DNA from: DAHUXN01 sp963729815 | GTDB taxonomy: Bacteria; Acidobacteriota; Terriglobia; Acidiferrales; UBA7541 | DNA: 64,000 bases | Assembly: GCA_963729815.1 (NCBI GenBank) | Contig: CAVSPU010000004.1 | Location: 806,001-870,000, forward strand | Direction: 5' to 3' | Shown: positions 49,799 through 58,700 of the stretch, piece after piece | Position numbering within the stretch: position 1 is the stretch's first letter | How the letters are laid out: every line of letters begins with the position of its first letter | Notes under the pieces: model-generated | Database searches by the model: none | Told to the model about the DNA's origin: nothing | The model's input: only the letters and a program-made list of their open reading frames with translations | Made by a program: the position numbers and the translations under genes

Positions 49799-50430
49799 CG
49801 AGCGTGGCGGAGCCGGCGTTCGAAAAGGCCAAGGACGACATCGGCGAAGAGCGCGAGGATTGCCGCCGGAATCGCGCCCTCGAGAATCACGCGGTTATCC
49901 ACCATCGCCAGCCCGCGAAAAATGAATTCCCCAAGCCCGCCGGCGCCGATGGCCGCCGCGATGGTTGCAATGCCAATTGTCCAGACTGTGGCGACACGGA
50001 TTCCCGCGAGCAAAACCGGCATAGATAGCGGCAACTCGACACGAAGAAGGATCTGCGCATCGGTCATTCCCATGGCGCGCGCGGCCTCGCGGACATTTGG
50101 GTCAATGCCGCGAATTCCCGCCACAGTGTTGCGGATAATCGGCAATAAGGCGTAAAGCGCGAGTGCGACAATCGCCAGCCTGTCAGCGCGCGCGCCGAGC
50201 CAGGGAACGGGTAGCAGAAACCCAAAGAGCGCGAGGCTGGGGATTGTTTCGGCAACATTGGCAGTGCCGAGGATCGGCTTCGAGAGCCATGGCTTGCGCA
50301 CGACGGCGATACCTAGCGGCACACCGATGGCAATCGCCAGCGACATCGAAATCACGACCAGCCAAAGATGTTCGGCGGTTGACTGCAGGATCTCCTGCTG
50401 ATGAGACAGGAAAAATTGCATGAGAGTCAT
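49795..50430 (-). CDS. Glycine betaine/choline-type ABC transporter permease
   Basis: A 211-aa inner-membrane permease (BPD_transp_1 fold) with about five to six hydrophobic helices. The EAA-type loop is AREAARAMGMTDAQILLRVELPLSMPVLLAGIR (read in part), with SLALFGFLLPV and GEFIFRGLAMVDN typical of OpuCB/OpuCD-like permeases. One permease gene is present here, as in compact OpuB/YehW systems. Both ends overlap neighbours by 4 bases. Confidence 0.92.
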   Translation of the reverse strand: MTLMQFFLSHQQEILQSTAEHLWLVVISMSLAIAIGVPLGIAVVRKPWLSKPILGTANVAETIPSLALFGFLLPVPWLGARADRLAIVALALYALLPIIRNTVAGIRGIDPNVREAARAMGMTDAQILLRVELPLSMPVLLAGIRVATVWTIGIATIAAAIGAGGLGEFIFRGLAMVDNRVILEGAIPAAILALFADVVLGLFERRLRHAR

Positions 50431-51323
50431 TGAGCGCCTCGCTTTTCGGGGGATTGTGGCCCGATGCCCGCGCGAAGAGCGGAAACATACGCGGCGGCGA
50501 TTGGTTCGGTTGAAAGGAGAAATTCTTCGGGAAGGTAAACACCGACGAGCTCGCCGGCTTCGAGCAGCGCAATGCGAGTGCCTAGAAGCAGCGCCTCGCC
50601 AACATCATGTGTGACAAAAACAACCGTCTTATGCATTTTTCGCTGGAGCGCGAGAAATTCCTGCTGAATCTCGGCACGAGTCAAGGGGTCCAACGAGCCA
50701 AAAGGCTCGTCCATTAATAGAATCGGCGGATCGGACGCCAGGGCACGCGCTACCCCGACGCGCTGTCGTTGGCCGCCGGAAAGTTCATGAGGGTATCTGC
50801 GCGCGAATTGCGAAGGATCTAGTCCAACAATACTGAGCAATTCTTGCACGCGTTCGTTCACACGCACTTCAGGCCAGCTCTCAAGATGTGGCACAAGCGC
50901 GACGTTACGTTCGACGGTGAAGTGCGGAAAAAGTCCGGCGTCCTGAATGACGTAGCCGATGCTGCGGCGAAGCCGAATCGGATCCCACGCGAGCGTGCTC
51001 TTCCCATCGACGCGCACCTCACCGGATGCCGGTTCGAGCAAGCGATTCACGAGTTTCAAGGCTGTCGTTTTGCCTGAGCCGCTGCGTCCGAGGAGAACCA
51101 GCGTTTCACCGGTGCGCACCTCGAGAGAAAGTCGCTTCAATATGACATGCTCGGCGAGACGAAATTCCACGTCGCGAAATTCGATCACGGGCGCGATAGG
51201 AATTTCAGAGACAATTTCCGCGCTGCGCGCTCTGTTCACGCGGCGATTGTAGCGTGAAGCGTGGCGCGACCGGTGTAATTCGTTCTCCGTATGGCTGACC
51301 GCTGAGACGATCGAGGAAATCAC
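50427..51323 (-). CDS. Glycine betaine/choline-type ABC transporter ATPase
   Basis: A 298-aa ProV/OpuCA-like ATPase. Walker A is LLGRSGSGKTTALKL, the Q-loop YVIQDAGLFPHF, the signature LSGGQRQRVGVARAL, Walker B ILLMDEPFGSLDPLTR, and the H-loop FVTHDVGEA. The N-terminal ~40 residues from ATG 51323 are not ATPase-like and could be spurious; GTG 51239 is an alternative start closer to the conserved region. It is the first gene of the importer operon. The CBS domains found in many ProV proteins are absent. Confidence 0.92.
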   Translation of the reverse strand: MISSIVSAVSHTENELHRSRHASRYNRRVNRARSAEIVSEIPIAPVIEFRDVEFRLAEHVILKRLSLEVRTGETLVLLGRSGSGKTTALKLVNRLLEPASGEVRVDGKSTLAWDPIRLRRSIGYVIQDAGLFPHFTVERNVALVPHLESWPEVRVNERVQELLSIVGLDPSQFARRYPHELSGGQRQRVGVARALASDPPILLMDEPFGSLDPLTRAEIQQEFLALQRKMHKTVVFVTHDVGEALLLGTRIALLEAGELVGVYLPEEFLLSTEPIAAAYVSALRAGIGPQSPEKRGAQ

Positions 51324-51400
51324 ACGCAGAGGACTATACTTACGGCTGCGACCGGCCAGGTGTCTGCGACCTCATTTTCCTGCAGAAGAAAGGACGATCG

Positions 51401-51787
51401 ATGATTCCACAACTGCTGCGATATCAGGATGTCGGAATCCTGCTGTTAAGGCTGATGGTGTCCGTGATCTTCATCACGAGCGGATGGAATCATGTGAAGG
51501 ATCCGGCAGGAAGAAGCAAGAGCATCGGAATGAGCAAGGGCTTCACGATCTTCCTTGGCGCGGCGGAAATTGCGGGGAGTCTGGGACTGATCTTTGGCGT
51601 TTTGCAGCAAATTGCCGCGCTCGGATTGATTGTCTTGATGCTCGGAGCAATTCAAAAGAAAATTGCCGTCTGGCATACAGGGTTTTGGGGCAAGGACGGA
51701 AATGGATGGCATTACGACCTGATGATGATTGTGATGAACATTATGATCATCGTGACCGACGGAGGGAGATACGTTGTCATGAGATAG
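51401..51787 (+). CDS. DoxX family membrane protein
   Basis: A 128-aa protein with four hydrophobic helices in the DoxX pattern: LLLRLMVSVIFITSGWNHV, FTIFLGAAEIAGSLGLIFG, then AALGLIVLMLGAIQKK and LMMIVMNIMIIVTDGG. Related proteins include the DoxD-like subunits and MhqP/YfiD-type redox-associated membrane proteins. AAAGGA precedes the ATG. It is divergent from the ABC importer and is followed by a terminator shared with the next, convergent gene. Confidence 0.85.
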   Translation: MIPQLLRYQDVGILLLRLMVSVIFITSGWNHVKDPAGRSKSIGMSKGFTIFLGAAEIAGSLGLIFGVLQQIAALGLIVLMLGAIQKKIAVWHTGFWGKDGNGWHYDLMMIVMNIMIIVTDGGRYVVMR

Positions 51788-51830
51788 AACTGCGATTTGC
51801 GCGGCCACGAGAGAGTCAACGGCACGACAA

Positions 51831-51865
51831 AAAAAGAGCCCCTAGAAAAACCAGAGGCTCTTTTT
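51831..51865. terminator. Bidirectional Rho-independent terminator
   Basis: AAAAAGAGCC (51831-51840) and GGCTCTTTTT (51856-51865) form a 10-bp perfect stem, with U-tracts available on both strands. It lies between the convergent doxX gene and the repeat-protein gene and can serve both. Confidence 0.85.
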
Positions 51866-51888
51866 GGACTCGGACTGAAACTAGCCAG

Positions 51889-52536
51889 TTAGCGTTTGCG
51901 AGCGTTGTGCTTCTTGTTGTAGATCTGCCGAGACGTCTTGTTTTGCTGCTGATTCACGGCGCGGCGGTCGGCCCGCGTGAGTTTTCCACCGTTCGCTTGG
52001 CGCATTCCTCTCGTTTCGCGGTTGATGCCCTGCTCTTTGTTCTCCAGGTTTTTGGTTTCTCTCGCGGTCAGCTGGCCGCTGCGGATGCCCTGCGCGATGC
52101 GGTCCTGTTGGTTCTCTTTGCGCTGGCCAATTTCGCCATTGCCGTTGTGCGCGGTGTTGGCGTTGTGTTTATCCTGATAGATATTGTTTGACAGATGGTT
52201 CTGTTGGCGATTGAGCTTGGCTCGGTCGGCAGCGGTCAAGTGGCCGTCGTCCTGGGAACGCATGCCATTCTCTTCCTTATTCAGGCCCTGTTCCTTGGTT
52301 TCGAGGTTTTTCGTTTCACCGGCGGTCAACTGCCCACTCTGGACGCCATTAGCGATGCGGTCTTGCTGATCTGTCTTGCGCTGGCCAACTGTTGGCTTAG
52401 TTGCAGTGGTCGATGTACTCGACTGCGTTGTAGCCGGCGTTGAGCTTGTCTGCGCCGGAGCGCTTTGGGCGAAGGTCGTGGGGACACACAAGGCCACCAG
52501 GGCCGCGCCGCTTAGTAAAAGTGTTCTGGTTTTCAT
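51889..52536 (-). CDS. Secreted protein with two tandem ~80-residue repeats
   Basis: A 215-aa product with a signal peptide (MKTRTLLLSGAALVALCVPT...FAQ) and a Ser/Thr-rich linker to about residue 48. Two homologous units follow: 49-128 (VGQRKTDQQDRIANGVQSGQ...DGHLTAADRAKLNRQQNHLS) and 136-215 (IGQRKENQQDRIAQGIRSGQ...GGKLTRADRRAVNQQQNKTS). Each repeats the QxGQLTAxETxNLExKEQGxN core. A loop in each (DDGHLTAADRAKL) is reminiscent of an EF-hand/excalibur loop but lacks the full set of acidic ligands. It is probably periplasmic; the function is unknown. GAGAGGA precedes the ATG. Confidence 0.8.
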   Translation of the reverse strand: MKTRTLLLSGAALVALCVPTTFAQSAPAQTSSTPATTQSSTSTTATKPTVGQRKTDQQDRIANGVQSGQLTAGETKNLETKEQGLNKEENGMRSQDDGHLTAADRAKLNRQQNHLSNNIYQDKHNANTAHNGNGEIGQRKENQQDRIAQGIRSGQLTARETKNLENKEQGINRETRGMRQANGGKLTRADRRAVNQQQNKTSRQIYNKKHNARKR

Positions 52537-52698
52537 GATCGCATCCTCTCTGATGACCTCATTTTGGTGCCGGATCTGATGTTGTCAGGGACCGTGCACC
52601 CACATAAAACACAGGGCCGAAAGAAAAGTTGCAGGATGATACTAGTACTATTCAAGCCTTTCAATTAGTGTACATTAGACTCAATTTGCTGGAAGAAT

Positions 52699-53415
52699 TT
52701 AGGCGATAGATGATTCCAAATAATCACGGATCCGGCGAAGAACGCGGTCCAACATGGATGGGGTAAGCCGGCCAGTGAATGTGTTCTGCTGGCTGGGATG
52801 ATAAGAGGTAAACACTCTGGGAAGTCTGCCCGGGAGCCTGTGAACTGTGCCGTGGGCGAAGGGAAATTGGGCGTGACTCGCTATGAGCTTCTGGTCTTTC
52901 AGAATCTGCAGATAAGCACGAAGGGCGAAGCCGCCGAGGGCGAGCAGTGCTTTGGGACGGAGGGTATCGAGTTCTCTTTCCAGATAGGGACGGCAACTGC
53001 GGACCTCGGAGGGCAGCGGCTTATTTGCAGGCGGCGCACAGCGGACGGCGATGCTGATGTAAGCGTTTTTGAGGACGAGGCCGTCGTTGCAGCTTTCCGA
53101 GGTTGATTGATTTGCGAAGCCAGCGCGATGGAGTGCGGCGTAGAGAAAATCCCCGGAACGATCCCCCGTAAATGCGCGCCCGGTGCGATTGGCGCCGTGG
53201 GCAGCGGGGGCCAGGCCCAGTATGAGAAGCTGGGCATGCGGGTCGCCAAAGCCGGGAATCGGCTTGCCCCAGTACTCCCAATCAAGATAGGCGCGGCGCT
53301 TCGTGCGAGCGACGCTTTCGCGATAGCGCACCAGCCGGGGACACTTGCGACACGCGGTGATGGTCTCGTTGAGGACCTGTAACTGCGTTGCAGAGGAAGC
53401 CATCTCGTGATTCAT
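52699..53415 (-). CDS. Family 5 (UdgB-type) uracil-DNA glycosylase
   Basis: A 238-aa DNA repair enzyme. Motif A is GLAPAAHGANRTGRAFTGD, which identifies family 5 rather than family 4 glycosylases. Motif B is in YHPSQQNTFTG near the C-terminus. Cys residues CRKC at 22-25 and two further Cys in CNDGLVLK...VRC...SCRPYL provide the [4Fe-4S] ligands. Family 5 enzymes remove uracil and several other deaminated bases from DNA. ATG 53415 is used; ATG 53403 is possible. It is divergent from the trp operon. Confidence 0.9.
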   Translation of the reverse strand: MNHEMASSATQLQVLNETITACRKCPRLVRYRESVARTKRRAYLDWEYWGKPIPGFGDPHAQLLILGLAPAAHGANRTGRAFTGDRSGDFLYAALHRAGFANQSTSESCNDGLVLKNAYISIAVRCAPPANKPLPSEVRSCRPYLERELDTLRPKALLALGGFALRAYLQILKDQKLIASHAQFPFAHGTVHRLPGRLPRVFTSYHPSQQNTFTGRLTPSMLDRVLRRIRDYLESSIA

Positions 53416-53523
53416 TCAGCGCCCGCAGAGAAATTGACAAGGCGGCAACGCGCAGACTAGCATACTCGAAGCGATTTTCCCTGCCTGAGCCGGGAACCCA
53501 GCGCATCTTTGCGCTTATTGAAC

Positions 53524-54327
53524 ATGGGAACGAGCACAGACTCGAAGAATGTCTTGGCGCGCATCGTCGAACGGCGGCGCGAAACGATCGCGCATCGGAA
53601 GCGCGTGCTGCCGGAAGTAGCCTTGAAATTGGCCGTTGAGAAGAAGGCGCCGGCGCCTCGGGATTTTCCGGGAGCGCTTGCACGCGCAGGATTAAATGTG
53701 ATTGCGGAACTGAAGAAGGCGTCACCTTCGCGCGGGCTGTTGCGCGCCGACTATCAGCCAGCAGTGACGGGCCCAGCGCTGGAAGCCGCTGGGGCGGCTG
53801 CGCTTTCCGTGCTGACGGAAGAGGATTTTTTCCTGGGCTCGCTCGGCGATTTGACGGGAGTTTCCAAGGCCACCAAGATTCCCATTCTGCGGAAAGATTT
53901 TATTGTCGATCCCTGGCAGGTGTGGGAGACACGAGCGGCGGGCGCGGATGCGTTTTTGCTGATCGCCGCAATCCTGGACGATGCGACGCTGCGCGAATTA
54001 TTGGAACTGGGACAAAAACTGAAGATGGAGGCACTGGTCGAGGTGCATTCGCGGGAGGAACTGGCACGTGCGATTGGCGCAGGGGCCAAAATCGTTGGCG
54101 TGAACAATCGCGACTTGAAGACGTTTGAGGTCAGACTTGAAACTTCCTTCGAATTGATTGATGCGATTCCGGAAGGATGCATTGCCGTGAGCGAATCTGG
54201 GATTCGCGCGCACGCGGATCTTGAGCGATTGAATGCTGCTGGATTTGACGCTTTTCTGGTGGGAGAGCATCTGATGACGATGCCCGACCCTGCAGCGGGA
54301 CTACGCAATCTGGTTGCGGGCGCGTGA
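53524..54327 (+). CDS. trpC: Indole-3-glycerol phosphate synthase
   Basis: A 267-aa TIM-barrel enzyme converting CdRP to indole-3-glycerol phosphate. VIAELKKASPSRGLLRADY carries the catalytic Lys and the SPS motif, LTEEDFFLGS the Glu, PILRKDFIVDPWQV the second Lys, VGVNNRDLKTFEV the Asn/Asp, and VSESGIR the phosphate site. ATG 53524 is used; an earlier in-frame TTG adds five residues. It is first in the trpC-trpF-trpB-trpA-tyrA group, and its stop is overlapped by the trpF start region. Confidence 0.96.
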   Translation: MGTSTDSKNVLARIVERRRETIAHRKRVLPEVALKLAVEKKAPAPRDFPGALARAGLNVIAELKKASPSRGLLRADYQPAVTGPALEAAGAAALSVLTEEDFFLGSLGDLTGVSKATKIPILRKDFIVDPWQVWETRAAGADAFLLIAAILDDATLRELLELGQKLKMEALVEVHSREELARAIGAGAKIVGVNNRDLKTFEVRLETSFELIDAIPEGCIAVSESGIRAHADLERLNAAGFDAFLVGEHLMTMPDPAAGLRNLVAGA

Positions 54328-54329
54328 CG

Positions 54330-54962
54330 ATGGTCCACGTCAAGATTTGCGGGATTACGAGCTGGACGGATGCCAAGCTGGCGATGGACGCGGGCGCCGA
54401 CGCGCTGGGATTTAATTTTTATGCGAAAAGTCCGCGGCGAATTGCGCTTTCGCATGCTAAGGAAATCATCCGGCACATGCCCAAGGGCGTGGCTGCCGTG
54501 GGCGTGTTTGTGAATGCGCCCGGCACGGAAATCCTGCGAATTGCGCGCGCCGCGAATCTCGGCGTGTTGCAATTACACGGAGAGGAATCGCCCAATACGG
54601 TCGAACGCCTTGCACGAGGATATCCCGTGATCAAGGCTTTTCGAGTGGCGCGCGGATTTCACGCGATCGAATTGAGAAAATACGCGAGTGCGGCGGGATT
54701 CTTGCTCGACGGATACGACTCTGCACTGCACGGCGGCACGGGAAAGCGATTTAATTGGCGCATCGCGCATCAGGCAAAACGTTATGGCACGGTGATTGTT
54801 GCTGGCGGCTTGACGGCGGAGAATGTCGCTGAAGCAATTCAGGAAGCGGAGCCATTCGCAGTCGACGTATGCGGCGGAGTCGAAACGCATCCGGGGAAAA
54901 AGGATCCGAAAAAGGTGAAACAATTCATGGCGGCTGTGAAAAGAGAGCAGCGCAAGGGCTGA
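54330..54962 (+). CDS. trpF: Phosphoribosylanthranilate isomerase
   Basis: A 210-aa TIM-barrel enzyme that rearranges PRA to CdRP. VHVKICGIT at the start holds the catalytic Cys, GFNFYAKSPRRI the phosphate-binding segment, VLQLHGEES the usual core, LLDGYDSALHGGTGKRFNW the catalytic Asp loop, and DVCGGVETHPGKKDPKKV the C-terminal signature. ATG 54330 matches the usual start; GTG 54324, overlapping the trpC stop, is the coupled alternative. It lies 19 bases before trpB. Confidence 0.95.
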   Translation: MVHVKICGITSWTDAKLAMDAGADALGFNFYAKSPRRIALSHAKEIIRHMPKGVAAVGVFVNAPGTEILRIARAANLGVLQLHGEESPNTVERLARGYPVIKAFRVARGFHAIELRKYASAAGFLLDGYDSALHGGTGKRFNWRIAHQAKRYGTVIVAGGLTAENVAEAIQEAEPFAVDVCGGVETHPGKKDPKKVKQFMAAVKREQRKG

Positions 54963-54981
54963 AGGGAACAGAAGAACGCAA

Positions 54982-56199
54982 ATGGAGACAAAAAACATAG
55001 CTGGGAGTGTCCCGGACGCGCGCGGGCGATTCGGCGCCTATGGCGGGAGATACGTTCCGGAAACGCTGATGGCGCCTCTCGAAGAGCTAGAGCGCGCATA
55101 CAACGAAGCGCGCGCGGATGCCGACTTTCGACGGGAGCTGGATGATCTGCTGCACAATTTCGCGGGTCGGCCCACGCCGCTGCAGTTTGCTTCGCGACTG
55201 ACCGAACATCTGGGCGGCCCGAAGATTTACTTGAAGCGTGAGGACCTGCTGCACACGGGCGCGCACAAAATCAACAATTGCATCGGACAAGGATTGCTCG
55301 CCGTGCGCATGGGCAAGCGGCGTGTGGTGGCAGAAACTGGCGCGGGACAGCATGGCGTGGCCACGGCGACCGTGGCAGCGCGGCTTGGCCTGGAATGCAC
55401 CGTCTACATGGGCGCGGAAGACATGGAGCGCCAGCGCCTGAATGTTTTTCGCATGCGGCTCCTGGGAGCCGAAGTGATCGGCGTGGACGCAGGCAGCAAA
55501 ACGCTGAAGGACGCAATCAACGAGGCCATGCGCGATTGGGTGACGAACGTGCGCACGACGCATTATCTGCTCGGCTCTGTGCTCGGCGCTCATCCATATC
55601 CCGCGATGGTGCGGGATTTTCATCGTGTGATCGGGCAGGAGGCGCGCGCGCAAATTCTGGACGCAGAGAAACGCTTGCCTGACTGGCTCTTTGCGTGTGT
55701 CGGCGGCGGCTCGAATGCAATCGGCCTCTTCAACGATTTTCTTGACGACGCGGAAGTCAAAATGGTGGGTGTCGAAGCGGGTGGCCGTGGCACGGCACTC
55801 GGCGAGCATGCTGCCCGATTGGCCGCTGCCGCTGGATTCGGCGGCGCGAAGCCGGGCGTTTTGCAAGGCACGTACACGTACGTGCTGCAGACACAAGATG
55901 GACAGATTTCAACGACGCATTCGGTTTCGGCGGGACTCGATTATCCCGCCGTTGGACCCGAACACGCCTGGCTTGCGGAACGCGGCCGGGCCGAATACAC
56001 GGCAGTGCGCGACGATGAGGCCATTGCTGCGGTGAAGACGCTCGCGAAGATCGAGGGAATTATCCCCGCGCTCGAATCGGCGCACGCCCTGGCGGAATTG
56101 ACGCGGCGCGCGCCAAAAATGAGGCGCGACGAAATCGTGATTCTCAATGTTTCCGGACGCGGCGACAAGGACATGGAGATTCTGGCGCGATATGTCTGA
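54982..56199 (+). CDS. trpB: Tryptophan synthase beta chain
   Basis: A 405-aa PLP enzyme (TrpB1 type). FGAYGGRYVPETLMAPL begins the family signature, LKREDLLHTGAHKINN holds the Schiff-base Lys, ETGAGQHGVATAT is the gate region, and CVGGGSNAIGLF the phosphate-binding loop, with LDYPAVGPEHAWL near the end. It joins indole and serine to make tryptophan with TrpA, whose ATG lies inside its last codons (56192). Confidence 0.97.
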   Translation: METKNIAGSVPDARGRFGAYGGRYVPETLMAPLEELERAYNEARADADFRRELDDLLHNFAGRPTPLQFASRLTEHLGGPKIYLKREDLLHTGAHKINNCIGQGLLAVRMGKRRVVAETGAGQHGVATATVAARLGLECTVYMGAEDMERQRLNVFRMRLLGAEVIGVDAGSKTLKDAINEAMRDWVTNVRTTHYLLGSVLGAHPYPAMVRDFHRVIGQEARAQILDAEKRLPDWLFACVGGGSNAIGLFNDFLDDAEVKMVGVEAGGRGTALGEHAARLAAAAGFGGAKPGVLQGTYTYVLQTQDGQISTTHSVSAGLDYPAVGPEHAWLAERGRAEYTAVRDDEAIAAVKTLAKIEGIIPALESAHALAELTRRAPKMRRDEIVILNVSGRGDKDMEILARYV

Positions 56200-57052
56200 A
56201 TATGCGACGAAAGCCAGCGGCGCAATGCGGACGCGAATCGGGCGGCGATTCGAGGAACTGGCCCGCGCGGGCGAATTGGGCATCGTCGCGTATCTCACCG
56301 CCGGCGATCCTTCGCTCGCGGCCACCGAGGAAATTGTTCTCGCCGCTGCCCAGGCTGGCGCCGACGTGATCGAGCTTGGCGTTCCCTTCAGCGATCCGGT
56401 TGCGGACGGGCCCACGATCCAGCGCGCCAGCGAACGCGCGCTGCGGAGTGGAACGACGCTGGCGGGAATCATCGAGCATGTCGCGCGTCTGCGCAAGAAA
56501 ACGGAAGTGCCGCTCGTGCTCTTCAGCTACTTCAATCCGATTCTGCAGATGGGACTTGAGGATTTTGGCGCGAGGGCCCAGCAAGCAGGAGCCGATGGCG
56601 TGCTCGTAACCGATATGACCCCGGAAGAAGGAATTGAATATCGCGCCACGATGCAATCCCACGGGCTCGACACGATATTTCTGGCAGCGCCGACGTCTAC
56701 AGACGCGCGGCTGAAATTGATTTCCGAAGTCTCGACTGGATTCTTATATGTAATTTCACGCACGGGCGTCACCGGCGCGAAAGATTCGTTGCCGGAAGAA
56801 TTGCCGGCCATGGTACGGCGAGCACGGAAATTCACATCGCTGCCGATCGCCGTGGGATTCGGCATTTCTTTGCCTACGCAAGTCACCGTGCTCGGCGGGA
56901 TTGCGGACGCGGTGGTGGTTGGATCGGCGCTTGTCGCGGAAATCGAAAAAGCGGTATTGGCAAACGCCGCAGCGGCTGCGGTTGCTGAGCGCGTGAAATT
57001 GCTGAAACGTGCCGCGCGGCACGGCGTCAGCAGGCGAGATCCGAATGCCTGA
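56192..57052 (+). CDS. trpA: Tryptophan synthase alpha chain
   Basis: A 286-aa TIM-barrel lyase releasing indole from indole-3-glycerol phosphate. GADVIELGVPFSDPVADG carries the catalytic Glu and the FSDP motif, with GVLVTDMTPEEG and FLYVISRTGVTG later; the Arg replaces the Ser/Tyr seen in some species. VGFGISLPTQV follows. The start at 56192 overlaps trpB by 8 bases; a later ATG at 56225 is possible. It overlaps the tyrA start by 8 bases. Confidence 0.94.
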   Translation: MSEYATKASGAMRTRIGRRFEELARAGELGIVAYLTAGDPSLAATEEIVLAAAQAGADVIELGVPFSDPVADGPTIQRASERALRSGTTLAGIIEHVARLRKKTEVPLVLFSYFNPILQMGLEDFGARAQQAGADGVLVTDMTPEEGIEYRATMQSHGLDTIFLAAPTSTDARLKLISEVSTGFLYVISRTGVTGAKDSLPEELPAMVRRARKFTSLPIAVGFGISLPTQVTVLGGIADAVVVGSALVAEIEKAVLANAAAAAVAERVKLLKRAARHGVSRRDPNA

Positions 57053-57923
57053 TGTTGCTCCCTTCGACCGTGTCGCAATCCTGGGAACGGGGTTGATCGG
57101 CGCATCTTTCGGGCTTGCATTGCGCAATGCGTACCCGCGAATTTCAATTGTGGCTTATGACCGGCCGGAAGTGCTGCGCCGCGTGGCGGAATGGAACTGG
57201 GGTTGGGAGACTGCCTCCGAAATCGGCGCGGCCTTAGACAAAGCGGAATTGATTTATGTCGCCCTGCCGATTAGCCGTGTGATGGAAGTTCTGCCGTCGA
57301 TCGCGCCGAAATGCGATGAGCGTGCGTTGGTGACAGACGCGGGAAGCACAAAGAAGGCGATTTGCAGAGTTGCAGAGACGGCATTTCGCGGACGCGCACG
57401 ATTCCTAGGAGGCCACCCGATCGCGGGAAAGGAAACATCCGGGATCGGAAATGCAGACGCTAAGCTGTTTCGCGGCGCGCGCTACGCACTGATCGGCACG
57501 GAACGAGAAAGCGATGAACGTGTGCTTCGATTTGTCGCGCTCGTGCGAGCAATCGGCGCTGAGCCTGTGTGGTGCGACGCCGAAACGCACGATTGGGCGC
57601 TCGCGGTCGTGTCGCAGATGCCGCAACTTGTGGCGCTGGCGTTGGCGCACGTCATCAGCGACGAAACAGATGAAACCGGATTGCCCATTTCGTTTGCCGG
57701 TGGTGGATTGCGCGACATGCTGCGGATTGCGGGTAGCCCCTATGAAATCTGGCGCGATATTTGCCTGACGAACACAGACAATATTGCACGCTCGCTCGAC
57801 CGCGTTGCACAGGCGATCGATTTTCTTCGCATGCGGCTGACGAGCCAGGAGATCGGACAGGAATTCCGCACGGCGAACGACCTTTACAATTCCCTCCACT
57901 CCACCGAACGGAATTTGCAGTAG
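57045..57923 (+). CDS. tyrA: Prephenate dehydrogenase (TyrA family)
   Basis: A 292-aa NAD(P)-dependent enzyme: Rossmann motif VAILGTGLIGASFGLALR, VTDAGSTKKAI, and the substrate region RFLGGHPIAGKETSGI with its catalytic His. It oxidatively decarboxylates prephenate to 4-hydroxyphenylpyruvate in tyrosine synthesis; arogenate specificity cannot be excluded. No ACT or chorismate mutase domain is fused. It overlaps trpA, so tryptophan and tyrosine branches are expressed together. Confidence 0.93.
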   Translation: MPDVAPFDRVAILGTGLIGASFGLALRNAYPRISIVAYDRPEVLRRVAEWNWGWETASEIGAALDKAELIYVALPISRVMEVLPSIAPKCDERALVTDAGSTKKAICRVAETAFRGRARFLGGHPIAGKETSGIGNADAKLFRGARYALIGTERESDERVLRFVALVRAIGAEPVWCDAETHDWALAVVSQMPQLVALALAHVISDETDETGLPISFAGGGLRDMLRIAGSPYEIWRDICLTNTDNIARSLDRVAQAIDFLRMRLTSQEIGQEFRTANDLYNSLHSTERNLQ

Positions 57924-57988
57924 ACTTCCTCGGCATTCTTCAGCAATCGTAATTCTATTGGCAGCGGAATTGCCGGAGGTCCAACCGG

Positions 57989-58687
57989 ATGGACAAACGA
58001 GTCGCGAACGCCGACGTGGCCATCGAGCGCGTGAAGGATGGCGCCACGATCCTCGTCGGCGGATTTGGAATGTGCGGCGTGCCGGAGCATCTCCTACGCG
58101 CGTTGCACAAAAAAGGGACCAAAGACTTGACGCTCGTTTCGAACAACGCCGGTACGGACACGTATGGCATCGGGTGGCTGCTCGAATCGAAACAGGTGAA
58201 GAAAATGATCGCCAGCTACGTTGGCGAAAACAAACGATTCGAAAGCCTCGCGCTGAGTGGCGAAATTGAAGTGGAATTGAATCCGCAAGGCACGCTCGCC
58301 GAACGCATACGGGCCGGCGGCGCAGGCATCCCGGCATTCTTCACGCCAACGGGGTATGGCACTTCTGCCGCGGAGGGGAAAGAAACGCGCGAATTCCATG
58401 GACGGAATTACGTCATGGTGCCGTGGCTCCGCGGTGAGTTCGCATTCATCAAAGCGTGGAAAGGCGATCGTTGGGGAAATCTCGTGTTCCGTAAAACGGC
58501 CAGGAATTTTAATTCCGTGATGGCGACGGCCGGTGACTACGTGATCGCGGAAGTCGAAGAACTCGTCGAACTGGGCGAACTCGAGCCGGATTGCATTCAT
58601 ACGCCGGGAATTTTCGTCAGCGCGATCTTTCAGGGCGAGAGTTACAACCGCCCGATCGAGAAGCGCACGCTACGGAAGCGGGAATAG
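57989..58687 (+). CDS. scoA: 3-oxoacid CoA-transferase subunit A
   Basis: A 232-aa alpha subunit of the SCOT/ScoAB family: GATILVGGFGMCGVPEHLL, LTLVSNNAGTD, then IEVELNPQGTLAERIRAGGAGIPAFFTPTG. It works with the adjoining subunit B to transfer CoA from succinyl-CoA to acetoacetate or a related oxoacid. The gene starts 65 bases after tyrA and subunit B begins 13 bases after its stop. The preferred acid is inferred from family membership. Confidence 0.93.
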   Translation: MDKRVANADVAIERVKDGATILVGGFGMCGVPEHLLRALHKKGTKDLTLVSNNAGTDTYGIGWLLESKQVKKMIASYVGENKRFESLALSGEIEVELNPQGTLAERIRAGGAGIPAFFTPTGYGTSAAEGKETREFHGRNYVMVPWLRGEFAFIKAWKGDRWGNLVFRKTARNFNSVMATAGDYVIAEVEELVELGELEPDCIHTPGIFVSAIFQGESYNRPIEKRTLRKRE

Positions 58688-58700
58688 GGGCCTGAGAGAA

